From assembly GCA_946409635.1 (NCBI GenBank), contig CAMJXD010000001.1, positions 1 through 64,000 of the forward strand: a stretch of 64,000 bases of DNA, read 5' to 3'. Position 1 is the stretch's first letter. Each line of letters begins with the position of its first letter. Positions 1 to 7,959 of the stretch are shown here, in pieces. The translations under genes and the position numbers were made by a program. Source of the stretch: an uncultured Prevotellaceae bacterium (GTDB taxonomy: Bacteria > Bacteroidota > Bacteroidia > Bacteroidales > Muribaculaceae). The notes beneath the pieces were generated by a model. That model saw only the letters and a program-made list of their open reading frames with translations. It was not told the DNA's origin and did no database searches.

Positions 1-24
1 GCAATACCCAAAAGGGTGAATAGT

Positions 25-55
25 CAGCCGAGGGCGTGTTATTGTCCCTCGGCTG
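25..55 (-). terminator. Hairpin downstream of the outer-membrane receptor gene
   Basis: A perfect 10-bp inverted repeat (CAGCCGAGGG / CCCTCGGCTG) with an 11-nt loop lies about 75 bp past the stop of the minus-strand receptor gene. There is no U-run next to it, so it may act as a transcript-end stabiliser rather than a classical intrinsic terminator. Confidence 0.55.
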
Positions 56-130
56 GCCACGGTATCGAAGAAGCTATTTCTGTGTATTCCGTTTACAGGC
101 GATTGCTCTCGTCTTGGACAGCATGGCTGC

Positions 131-2227
131 TCAAAGCAGTCCTCTATCTTTGTTCTTCTCGTCGTCAAATTTTGATTGGTTCTTGACTTTGAAGCGCTTG
201 TTGTTGTTCAGACGGAATCCCACCCTGAGCAGTATGAGGTTGTCGTAGGTCTTCAGGTTCAAGCGTTGATGCTCTTTATAGAAGTCGGTATCAATGATTC
301 GATGCTGATTCTCCCTAACTCCTAACCGGATGGGAGGCAAATAGGTGAGCGAGACATTGATTCTGTCGTGCCAGAAGGTCTTGAACAATGAGACCGCCCA
401 CATGTCCTGCTCCTGCTGCTCATATCCTTGAAGCAAAGGCACCTGGCGCAACGAGCGTGAATAATCCACCTCAAGCCTTGTCTTGAGCGGGTTGATATAA
501 TAGGACAAGTTACTGCTGAAGTTCAGGTTGTTGGCATGGTTTTTATAAGTGTCCCAACTGATGTTCATATGAGAGTACTGCAATGAGTTGCTCCATGTGA
601 GGTTTTTATTGATGCTCCAGTTGTGCATGATCACCAGCGCGAGTGCGGAGTGTCTCGCGTTCACGAATGACTGCTGATACAGTCCATCCACGTGACTATA
701 ATAGTCGCTGATAGCATGCTTGGAGGACTGATAAACACCCGCCAAAATGAGATTCTGCCACAGCACCGCCTGCAGGTTCACTTCGTGTTTCAAACTGGGT
801 TTCAGCCCAGGATTCCCTTGAAAGACCATCCTCTCGTCCAGGTTGTAACCGATGGGCGATAACTGATACAGTTTTGGGTATTCCATCCTTGTGGAGTAGT
901 CCGCGCTGATCTGCACATTCTGTGAAGGGACAAAATTCAGCGATGCTGCAGGTAGCAGTTGATTGTATGTATTGGAAGTAACCTTGTCACTAATATGGAT
1001 AGACTCGAAGGCCAGTCCTACTCGTCCACTCAACTTGTCGTTCAACGTGTAATCGAGATAGGAGAACACATTGTGCCTGTTCTCATCTGATTTTGTAACA
1101 GGAATATTGCGTTGGCCGAATCTGTAGAGGGCCCAAGTGGCCGAATATCCAAAATCCACAGAAAGCTTGTCATTCGGGCTGAACACTGCATCAACGGTTC
1201 CCTTATAATAATTCTTCTTGTGGGTGGAATAGACATCGTTGAGTAAGGTTTCATTCATCGAATAGGCATTGTGGTTGTCTGTCTTGAATAGGTTGTAATT
1301 CAAGTCAGCATATAACTTCCACTTTTGGCAGATGGTCCAGTTATAGATAACAGAAAACTTGAAGTCATTGCTTTTCACGTCATTGCCTATCAGTTCGCTA
1401 AAGTTGGTTGGCACATTGTCCGTGGAAGTGCCCGCGTAGTCATATAGGGTAGAATGACGCCTGTTGTCATGTATAAAAGAGCCCCGCAGTGACAGCGTCT
1501 GGTTGTCGGCAACTTTCCAGTCCAGACCGAGGTTTGCCGCATGCGCATTGCTCTTATTGTGGTCATTGGGATTGTCCGTAGTGTATTCCTTGCTGGACAA
1601 ATCGGACAGACCTGGATAGACCTTACTGTAGGAAATCGGGTAGTTCCACCTGATATGGCCATAGACATAGCCAACGTTAAAGTTCCATTTCTTGTCGGTA
1701 TGCGAGTACTGGATGTTGGGTTGCTCATTGACAATGTGGTCATCGCCATTGTTGCCTGGCGATACAATCGTGAAGTTGTTAATGGACAAGCCGTTTCCCA
1801 CATAATCATTTTTGAGTTTGATGTCAATGACATATTTATAGCCGGCAATAACGTATCTGCCAGGCAATTCATGGATGATTTCTATCTCCTTGACCCTTTT
1901 AGGATCAATTGCCCTGACATAATCAAAGTTACGCTCCTGCCCGTCAACTACCACGAGGACCCTCTCGTCATTCTTAACGCTGATTTTGGATTTCAACTGA
2001 TCGAACTTCACACCAGGCAGCAAGTTCATTATATCGAATACATTGGTAACGCCCTTGCGATGGTTTTCAGTGATTTTAAACACATCGCTATTAGGCTTGT
2101 GCTTGATCAGGCTTTCGGTAAACACCAGTTCAGGGAGCGCGATCTCCATGACAGAATCCTGCTCATTTTGTCCGAAAGCCTCGAGGGCCAAACAACTGAG
2201 CATTAAGAATAGCCATAAGTTTCTCAT
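131..2227 (-). CDS. TonB-dependent receptor-like outer-membrane beta-barrel protein
   Basis: Predicted outer-membrane barrel of the TonB-receptor superfamily. The track ORF begins upstream, but the ATG at 2227 starts a convincing signal peptide (MRNLWLFLMLSCLALEAFGQ), giving about 698 residues. A plug-like region follows (VFDIMNLLPGVKFD, then VVVDGQE and IEIIHELPGRYVIAG), then a long stretch of alternating aromatic/polar strands typical of a barrel. The N-terminal carboxypeptidase-like domain of SusC proteins is absent and no SusD partner is adjacent, so this resembles the outer-membrane beta-barrel family (OMP_b-brl_3) rather than a SusC transporter. It stands alone on the minus strand. The substrate cannot be inferred. 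Confidence 0.75.
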   Translation of the reverse strand: MRNLWLFLMLSCLALEAFGQNEQDSVMEIALPELVFTESLIKHKPNSDVFKITENHRKGVTNVFDIMNLLPGVKFDQLKSKISVKNDERVLVVVDGQERNFDYVRAIDPKRVKEIEIIHELPGRYVIAGYKYVIDIKLKNDYVGNGLSINNFTIVSPGNNGDDHIVNEQPNIQYSHTDKKWNFNVGYVYGHIRWNYPISYSKVYPGLSDLSSKEYTTDNPNDHNKSNAHAANLGLDWKVADNQTLSLRGSFIHDNRRHSTLYDYAGTSTDNVPTNFSELIGNDVKSNDFKFSVIYNWTICQKWKLYADLNYNLFKTDNHNAYSMNETLLNDVYSTHKKNYYKGTVDAVFSPNDKLSVDFGYSATWALYRFGQRNIPVTKSDENRHNVFSYLDYTLNDKLSGRVGLAFESIHISDKVTSNTYNQLLPAASLNFVPSQNVQISADYSTRMEYPKLYQLSPIGYNLDERMVFQGNPGLKPSLKHEVNLQAVLWQNLILAGVYQSSKHAISDYYSHVDGLYQQSFVNARHSALALVIMHNWSINKNLTWSNSLQYSHMNISWDTYKNHANNLNFSSNLSYYINPLKTRLEVDYSRSLRQVPLLQGYEQQEQDMWAVSLFKTFWHDRINVSLTYLPPIRLGVRENQHRIIDTDFYKEHQRLNLKTYDNLILLRVGFRLNNNKRFKVKNQSKFDDEKNKDRGLL

Positions 2228-2304
2228 AATCAATTGATTTATTTGGTTGAATGTGTTTTGTTGATACAAAATCCATTGGGCTGACAAGGGTATACGATAC
2301 CCAC

Positions 2305-2346
2305 AATGGGTGCTTCTGGCCCCTAGGGAATAGGGAAGCGCCCATT
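2305..2346 (-). terminator. Hairpin ending the HTH/DUF2975 transcript
   Basis: A 12-bp stem (AATGGGTGCTTC / GAAGCGCCCATT, one G-U pair) lies about 25 bp beyond the stop of the HTH gene. It probably ends the DUF2975-HTH transcript before the receptor gene. Confidence 0.5.
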
Positions 2347-2371
2347 TTGTAACAGGCTTGAAAAGAGGAGG

Positions 2372-2575
2372 TTAATCGTTTCGGTACTCGAGGATGTCGC
2401 CTGGGGTGCAGTCCAGGGCGCGGCAGATGGCGTCGAGAGTCGTGAAGCGCACTGCCTTGGCCTTGCCGGTCTTAAGGATCGAGAGGTTGGCTATGGTGAT
2501 GCCCACGCGCTCGCTCAACTCATTGAGCGACATCTTGCGGCGCGCCATCATGACGTCAAGATTCACGATAATCAT
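2372..2575 (-). CDS. Cro/CI-type HTH regulator (YozG-like), 67 aa
   Basis: A single compact helix-turn-helix domain. The stretch MSLNELSERVGITIANLSILKTG is a typical Cro/CI recognition unit and the C-terminus (LDAICRALDCTPGDIL) is the usual fifth helix. The length is normal for this stand-alone family. It starts 15 bp after the stop of the DUF2975 membrane protein on the same strand; this pairing of a DUF2975 protein with a small YozG-like regulator is recurrent in Firmicutes and Bacteroidetes. It likely regulates its own two-gene unit in response to the membrane partner, which is inference. Confidence 0.88.
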   Translation of the reverse strand: MIIVNLDVMMARRKMSLNELSERVGITIANLSILKTGKAKAVRFTTLDAICRALDCTPGDILEYRND

Positions 2576-2590
2576 AACACTTGAAATGGT

Positions 2591-3073
2591 TTAAATGGTT
2601 AACTTCTGGTCCTCGGCCACATCACAGGCCAGCTTGTAAAGCATGGCGACGATGACAGCCACAATCGCATAGACAAAGGGCGTGTCGGTAAGCCTCCAAT
2701 CAAAATGGTCAGCATCGGAGCAGGCAAAGCCCATGTTGTCGCTGATAAACGAATGGATGGGCAGCACTACGGCCATGATCCACAACAGCGCCACGTTGGC
2801 ACGATTGAAAATCATTCCGCCCCTCAGGCACTTGAGGATGTTGAACACGAATGCACCCATCAGCACTGCAAGTGTGAGAATCGTGACACGGTTGATGACA
2901 AACACCGTCAGCTTGCGACCAATGTGCGGGGAGCCCCAGTTGATAACTCCGTCACCGCTGCCAGTTGTCAAGACGAAATAGGTCTGAACGGCATAGAACA
3001 CCACCCACATGAGGGTGCAGATGAGCGCGAACACGCACACAATCTTCAATACTTTACTGGATGTCTTTTTCAT
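2591..3073 (-). CDS. DUF2975 family membrane protein
   Basis: A 160-residue integral membrane protein with four hydrophobic segments (about residues 9-30, 50-72, 92-110 and 130-150), the layout of the DUF2975 family. The partner HTH gene lies 15 bp downstream, which supports the family call. Function is unknown; such pairs are thought to be small membrane-linked regulatory modules. A TATCTTTG box (3107-3114, minus strand) sits 34 bp before the ATG and probably drives both genes. Confidence 0.8.
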   Translation of the reverse strand: MKKTSSKVLKIVCVFALICTLMWVVFYAVQTYFVLTTGSGDGVINWGSPHIGRKLTVFVINRVTILTLAVLMGAFVFNILKCLRGGMIFNRANVALLWIMAVVLPIHSFISDNMGFACSDADHFDWRLTDTPFVYAIVAVIVAMLYKLACDVAEDQKLTI

Positions 3074-3106
3074 AATCTACAATACTTTTAGTTGATAATT
3101 GCGCTG

Positions 3107-3114
3107 CAAAGATA
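3107..3114 (-). promoter_or_regulatory. -7 box of the DUF2975-HTH unit
   Basis: Minus-strand TATCTTTG matches the Bacteroidetes -7 consensus TAnnTTTG and lies 34 bp upstream of the DUF2975 start codon. I see no clear -33 TTTG. Confidence 0.6.
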
Positions 3115-3258
3115 TAGTTATTTATCGAAATACAATAAATAAATCGTGTTATTTAAGAAATTTTAATCCTTTTACAAGAAATTCGGTTATAGATAGAGTG
3201 TATAGGTGTTTACATTGGTTTTTCGATGAAACTTATACATTATTAAAAAAATAATGAG

Positions 3259-3266
3259 TACCTTTG
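3259..3266 (+). promoter_or_regulatory. -7 box of nifJ
   Basis: TACCTTTG matches the Bacteroidetes -7 consensus exactly, about 65 bp before the nifJ start codon, leaving a leader of roughly 58 nt. The -33 region is AT-rich without an exact TTTG. Confidence 0.7.
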
Positions 3267-3330
3267 CACCCTGTAAACCAAACTGAACATTGACTAATAA
3301 CTAACTATATCAGTTTTTCAAAAATTTTTT

Positions 3331-6300
3331 ATGAGTAAAGAAAAGAAATTCATGACGTGTGACGGCAACCAAGCTGCTGCTCACATCAGTTACATGTTCA
3401 CTGAGGTAGCCGCAATCTACCCCATCACTCCGTCATCAACGATGGCCGAGCACGTGGACGAGTGGGCCGCTGCTGGCCGCAAGAACATCTTCGGTGAGAC
3501 CGTCATGGTCCAGGAGATGCAGAGCGAGGGTGGTGCCGCAGGTGCCGTTCACGGTTCGCTGCAGGCTGGTGCCCTGACCACGACCTACACCGCGTCGCAG
3601 GGTCTGCTGCTGATGATTCCCAACATGTACAAGATTGCCGGTGAGTTGCTCCCCGGCGTGTTCCACGTTTCGGCCCGTACGCTGGCCAGCCACACCCTGT
3701 GTATCTTCGGTGACCACCAGGACGTGATGGCTACCCGCCAGACCGGTTTTGCCATGCTCGCCGAGGGCAGTGTGCAGGAGGTGATGGACCTGGCCGGTGT
3801 CGCCCACCTGAGCGCCATCAAGGGCCATGTGCCGTTTGTCAACTTCTTTGACGGTTTCCGCACCTCGCACGAGATCCAGAAGGTCGAGGCCATGGACCAG
3901 GAAGACCTGCGTCCCCTCATCGACATGGAGGAGCTGGCCAAGTTCCGCAAGGGTGCCATGAATCCTGACAAGCCCGTTACCCGTGGTACTGCCGAGAACC
4001 CCGACGTGTTCTTCCAGCACCGCGAGTCGTGCAACGACTACTATACCGCAGTTCCCGCCATCGTCGAGGACTACATGAACAAGATCAGCGAGATCACTGG
4101 CCGCAAGTATGGTCTGTTTGACTACTACGGCGCCAAGGATGCCGACCGCGTCATCATCGCCATGGGCAGTGTGACCGAGGCCATCCGCGAGACCATCGAC
4201 TATCTGACCGAGAAGGGTGAGAAGGTCGGCCTCGTTGCCGTTCACCTGTATCGCCCCTTCAGCGCCAAGCACTTCCTCGCAGCCGTTCCCAGCACTGCCA
4301 AGCGCATTGCCGTGCTCGACCGCACCAAGGAGCCCGGCGCCAACGGTGAGCCCCTGTACCTGGACGTGAAGGACTGCTTCTACGGCACCGAGAATGCCCC
4401 CGTCATCGTGGGCGGTCGCTACGGTCTGGGAAGCAAGGACACCACGCCTGCCCAGATTCTGGCCGTGTATGAGAACCTGGCCCTGCCCATGCCCAAGAAC
4501 CAGTTCACCATCGGTATCGAGGACGACGTGACCTTTGCCTCGCTTCCCATGAAGGAAGAGGTTGCCATGGGTGGCGCCGGCATGTTCCAGGCCAAGTTCT
4601 ACGGTCTGGGTGCCGACGGTACCGTGGGTGCCAACAAGAACAGTGTGAAGATCATCGGTGACAACACCGACAAGCACTGCCAGGCCTACTTCTCCTACGA
4701 CAGCAAGAAGTCGGGTGGTTTCACCTGCTCTCACCTGCGCTTTGGCGACGAGCCCATCCGCTCGACCTACCTGGTGACCACGCCCAACTTCGTGGCTTGC
4801 CACGTTCAGGCCTACCTGCACATGTATGACGTGACCCGCGGTCTGCAGAAGGGTGGTACCTTCCTGCTCAACACCGTTTGGGACGGCGACAAGCTGGTAG
4901 AGAACCTGCCCAACAACGTGAAGAAGTACTTCGCCGACAACAACATCAAGGTTTACTACATCAACGCCACCAAGATCGCTCAGGAGATTGGTCTGGGCAA
5001 CCGCACCAACACCATCCTGCAGAGCGCATTCTTCCGCATCACCGAGGTTATCCCCGTTGACCTGGCCATCGAGCAGATGAAGAAGTTCATCGTCAAGTCC
5101 TATGGCCGCAAGGGTGAGGACGTGGTCAACAAGAACTATCAGGCCGTTGACCGTGGTAATGAGTACACCGAGTTGGCTGTGGATCCCGCCTGGAGCAACC
5201 TGACCGTCGAGGGCCCCGCCGCCGACAACGCTCCCGCCTTTGTCCACAACGTGGTACGTCCCATCAACGCCCAGAACGGTGACCTGCTGCCCGTGAGCGC
5301 CTTCAAGGGCCGCGAGGACGGTACTTGGGATCCCGGCACCGCTGCCTATGAGAAGCGTGGTGTGGGCGCCTTTGTTCCCGTGTGGAAGGCCGAGAACTGT
5401 ATCCAGTGTAACAAGTGCGCGCTCGTCTGCCCGCACGCTGCCATCCGTCCCTTCGTCATGGACGAGGCCGAGGCTGCCGCTTCGCCCTTCAAGGAGAGCG
5501 ACAAACTCAAGGCCATCGGCAAGGGCTTTGAGGGCATGACCTTTGTGCAGGTTGTTGACGTGATGGACTGCCTGGCTTGCGGCAACTGTGCCGACGTCTG
5601 CCCGGGCAAGAAGGGCGAGAAGGCCCTCGAGATGGTTCCCATGGAGGGCCACGAGGAGGATCAGAAGCTCTGGGACTACGCCATCAACAACGTCAAGAGC
5701 AAGCAGCACCTGGTGGACACCAAGTCCAACGTCAAGAACTCGCAGTTCGCTCAGCCGCTGTTTGAGTTCTCGGGCGCCTGCTCGGGTTGCGGTGAGACCC
5801 CCTATGTGAAGCTGATCAGCCAGCTGTTTGGCGACCGCCAGATTGTTGCCAACGCTACCGGTTGCTCCTCTATCTACAGTGCATCGGTTCCCTCGACGCC
5901 TTACACCGTCAACGCCAAGGGTCATGGTCCCGCTTGGGCCAACTCCCTGTTTGAGGACTTCTGCGAGTTCGGTCTGGGTATGACCATCGCCGACGAGAAG
6001 ATGCGCAGCCGCGTTCTGGGCTTCGTCAAGGAAGCTATCGACGACGCTACCGTTGCTGCCGACGTCAAGGCCCTCTACAAGGAGTGGGTTGAGAACTTCA
6101 ACGACGGTGACAAGACCCGCGAGTTGAGCGACAAGATTCTCGAGGCCATCGAGCACAGCGACAATCCCGCCGACATCAAGGTGCGCGAGCTGGGTCAGTA
6201 CCTGGTTAAGCGTTCGCAGTGGATCATCGGTGGTGACGGTGCCAGCTACGACATCGGCTTCGGCGGTCTGGACCACGTGATTGCCAGCGGCAAGAACGTC

Positions 6301-6885
6301 AACATCCTCGTGCTCGACACCGAGGTTTACTCCAACACCGGTGGTCAGGCCTCTAAGGCTACCCCGATTGGTGCTATCGCCAAGTTTGCCGCTGCCGGCA
6401 AGCGCGTCCGCAAGAAAGACCTGGGTCTGATTGCCAGCACCTACGGCTATGTATATGCCGCACAGATCGCTATGGGCGCCAACGATGCTCAGTGCCTGAA
6501 GGCCATCCGCGAGGCTGAGGCCTATGACGGTCCTTCGATCATCATCGCCTACGCTCCCTGTATCAACCACGGTATCAAGGCCGGTATGGGCAAGGCCCAG
6601 GCCGAGGAGAAGGCAGCCGTTGCTTGCGGTTACTGGCACCTGTGGCGCTACAACCCGCAGCTCGAGGCCGAGGGCAAGAATCCCTTCACCCTCGACAGCC
6701 CCGAGCCCAACTGGGATGCATTTGAGGACTTCCTCAAGGGCGAGGTGCGCTACGCATCAGTCCTGAAGCAGTATCCCGACGAGGCTACTCAGCTGTTTGC
6801 CGCTGCCAAGGAGAACGCCCAGTGGCGCTACAACAACTACCGCCGTCTGGCCCGCCAGCAGTGGGGTGTTGATCCCGAGGCATAA
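3331..6885 (+). CDS. nifJ: Pyruvate:ferredoxin (flavodoxin) oxidoreductase
   Basis: Catalyses CoA-dependent oxidative decarboxylation of pyruvate to acetyl-CoA and CO2, reducing ferredoxin or flavodoxin; the central pyruvate enzyme of anaerobic Bacteroidales. At 1184 residues it is a full-length single-chain enzyme. Visible features: the N-terminal pyruvate-binding region (YPITPSSTMAEHVDEW), two ferredoxin-type [4Fe-4S] motifs (CIQCNKCALVCP and CLACGNCADVCPG, around residues 690-755), a proximal-cluster pair (CSGCGETPY, about 815) and the thiamine-diphosphate motif (GDGASYDIGFGGLDH through NTGGQASKATP, about 970-1015). It is monocistronic, with its own promoter and a strong terminator. Codon use is very biased, consistent with high expression. 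Confidence 0.98.
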   Translation: MSKEKKFMTCDGNQAAAHISYMFTEVAAIYPITPSSTMAEHVDEWAAAGRKNIFGETVMVQEMQSEGGAAGAVHGSLQAGALTTTYTASQGLLLMIPNMYKIAGELLPGVFHVSARTLASHTLCIFGDHQDVMATRQTGFAMLAEGSVQEVMDLAGVAHLSAIKGHVPFVNFFDGFRTSHEIQKVEAMDQEDLRPLIDMEELAKFRKGAMNPDKPVTRGTAENPDVFFQHRESCNDYYTAVPAIVEDYMNKISEITGRKYGLFDYYGAKDADRVIIAMGSVTEAIRETIDYLTEKGEKVGLVAVHLYRPFSAKHFLAAVPSTAKRIAVLDRTKEPGANGEPLYLDVKDCFYGTENAPVIVGGRYGLGSKDTTPAQILAVYENLALPMPKNQFTIGIEDDVTFASLPMKEEVAMGGAGMFQAKFYGLGADGTVGANKNSVKIIGDNTDKHCQAYFSYDSKKSGGFTCSHLRFGDEPIRSTYLVTTPNFVACHVQAYLHMYDVTRGLQKGGTFLLNTVWDGDKLVENLPNNVKKYFADNNIKVYYINATKIAQEIGLGNRTNTILQSAFFRITEVIPVDLAIEQMKKFIVKSYGRKGEDVVNKNYQAVDRGNEYTELAVDPAWSNLTVEGPAADNAPAFVHNVVRPINAQNGDLLPVSAFKGREDGTWDPGTAAYEKRGVGAFVPVWKAENCIQCNKCALVCPHAAIRPFVMDEAEAAASPFKESDKLKAIGKGFEGMTFVQVVDVMDCLACGNCADVCPGKKGEKALEMVPMEGHEEDQKLWDYAINNVKSKQHLVDTKSNVKNSQFAQPLFEFSGACSGCGETPYVKLISQLFGDRQIVANATGCSSIYSASVPSTPYTVNAKGHGPAWANSLFEDFCEFGLGMTIADEKMRSRVLGFVKEAIDDATVAADVKALYKEWVENFNDGDKTRELSDKILEAIEHSDNPADIKVRELGQYLVKRSQWIIGGDGASYDIGFGGLDHVIASGKNVNILVLDTEVYSNTGGQASKATPIGAIAKFAAAGKRVRKKDLGLIASTYGYVYAAQIAMGANDAQCLKAIREAEAYDGPSIIIAYAPCINHGIKAGMGKAQAEEKAAVACGYWHLWRYNPQLEAEGKNPFTLDSPEPNWDAFEDFLKGEVRYASVLKQYPDEATQLFAAAKENAQWRYNNYRRLARQQWGVDPEA

Positions 6886-6910
6886 TTGACCCGTCATAAC
6901 TGACTCTTCA

Positions 6911-6954
6911 CTTGGGGCAGGGAACGCGCATGTTTCCTGCCCCAAGTTTTCTTT
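6911..6954 (+). terminator. Intrinsic terminator of nifJ
   Basis: The inverted repeat CTTGGGGCAGG / CCTGCCCCAAG (6911-6946) is followed directly by TTTTCTTT, 25 bp past the nifJ stop. Confidence 0.88.
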
Positions 6955-7251
6955 CATCGGGTGTCCGGGGGAAAGTGTCGAAGACACGGACGGGGACTTA
7001 CCCTGGGCAATGACAACTTTCTTTGTCTCTCAGCAATGCGGCGCATTATTCCATCTTCACTTCCGTTCAGAGCGCCCATCCAAACCGTAATTTGCCAGAA
7101 GCAATAGGCCCCCAAGAAAAATATTTAAATATTGCTACAATCCTTGCAATTATCCAGATAAATGGCTACATTTGTGCGTCATTATATGACACATTCAATA
7201 TCACCCAAGAAATCTATAGCAACTTGATAACTAATTTATACTTTTAAGATT
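6955..7251. other. Intergenic region after nifJ
   Basis: No gene is supported here. The 74-aa track ORF at 7023 has no recognisable features and crosses the promoter of the next gene. The stretch holds a promoter box (7167-7174) and an AT-rich leader for the Gln-rich gene. Confidence 0.6.
7167..7174 (+). promoter_or_regulatory. -7 box of the Gln-rich protein gene
   Basis: TACATTTG fits TAnnTTTG and lies 78 bp before the ATG at 7252. Confidence 0.6.
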
Positions 7252-7605
7252 ATGGGATTACTTGACGAACTTCAGAAAAAATTGGAAGAGGCTGCACGCC
7301 AGGCTCAGCAGGGCGGAGGACAGGCCCCCAGTGGTAACGAAATTCCCAATCCGTGGGACCAGACACCACAACAGCCCCAACAGCAACAGGTGCCTAACTA
7401 TCCTCCTGGCTACCAGCAGCCGCAACAGCAGCCACAGATGCCCAACCAGCAGCAGTATCAGCAGCAGTACCAGATGATCATGCAGCAGATGCAGCAGCTC
7501 GTGCAGCAGGCCTACCAGCTGGGTTACCAGTATGGCGTGGCCGTGGCACAAGCCGGCGGCTACCGCGCCGGTCTGATGGACGACCAGCCAGAGCAGGAGA
7601 AGTAA
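7252..7605 (+). CDS. Small glutamine-rich low-complexity protein
   Basis: 117 residues; not recognised as a family member. The first 20 residues (MGLLDELQKKLEEAARQAQQ) form a charged amphipathic helix. Residues 25-85 are dominated by Gln, Pro, Asn and Tyr (runs such as QQPQQQQ and NQQQYQQQY). The C-terminus (LVQQAYQLGYQYGVAVAQAGG) is a Gly/Ala/Tyr segment. There is no signal peptide or membrane segment, so it is predicted cytosolic. The ORF has its own promoter and GC-rich codons like its neighbours, which supports it being real. The composition resembles disordered, self-associating proteins, but function is unknown. Confidence 0.7.
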   Translation: MGLLDELQKKLEEAARQAQQGGGQAPSGNEIPNPWDQTPQQPQQQQVPNYPPGYQQPQQQPQMPNQQQYQQQYQMIMQQMQQLVQQAYQLGYQYGVAVAQAGGYRAGLMDDQPEQEK

Positions 7606-7733
7606 CCTTGACGTGAGACATATCACTTCCACTATCCTTCTCCGGTTTATTGTCTGTTAAAAAACTGCGGCTACTTAAACTCCTAGATATCAATTCATTG
7701 CTATCCAGGAAAGATTTAGTGTCGGTGTATCAT

Positions 7734-7843
7734 GCAGGGCCTCGCCTTGGCGTGGCCGTAATGCAGCTGGATGTAGCGCACTGACATGCTGCCTTTTTCC
7801 GTTATCTTGCGGTAGCAACGGCCACGCCAAGGCGAGGCCCTAC
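7734..7843. repeat. Long inverted repeat, REP/MITE-like
   Basis: A 26-nt arm at 7734-7759 (core GGGCCTCGCCTTGGCGTGG) returns as its reverse complement at 7818-7843 with one mismatch, separated by 58 nt. Each arm is itself partly palindromic (GCCTTGGC). It lies between the convergent Gln-rich gene and glnA. It carries no ORF and could be a mobile palindromic element. Confidence 0.75.
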
Positions 7844-7887
7844 AGCATCAACGGCTACAGGTAAGCAAATAACAATGAATACTAACG

Positions 7888-7927
7888 AACAAGGGACAAC
7901 CGCCAATGTGATGCGTTGTCCCTTGTT
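7888..7927 (-). terminator. Terminator of glutamine synthetase gene
   Basis: A perfect 13-bp stem (AACAAGGGACAAC / GTTGTCCCTTGTT) with a 14-nt loop lies about 33 bp beyond the glnA stop on the minus strand. No long U-run follows. Confidence 0.65.
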
Positions 7928-7959
7928 GTTATAGTGTTGTCAGTGTTGTCCTGAAGCGC

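Larger units (their letters stand above)
7606..7959. other. Intergenic region between convergent genes
   Basis: No gene is seen. The region contains a long inverted repeat with 26-nt arms (7734-7843) and the terminator of the glutamine synthetase gene (7888-7927). Confidence 0.6.

Noticed and set aside
3436-6639. 1067-aa minus-strand ORF opposite nifJ, and similar long antisense ORFs over secA, glnA, bamA and trpS
   Set aside because: They lie fully inside strongly coded genes, have repetitive Leu/Val/Gly/His-rich composition without domains and arise from GC-rich codon bias on the other strand.
7023-7247. 74-aa ORF between nifJ and the Gln-rich gene
   Set aside because: It crosses the -7 box of the next gene, has no domain or signal and atypical AT-rich codons.
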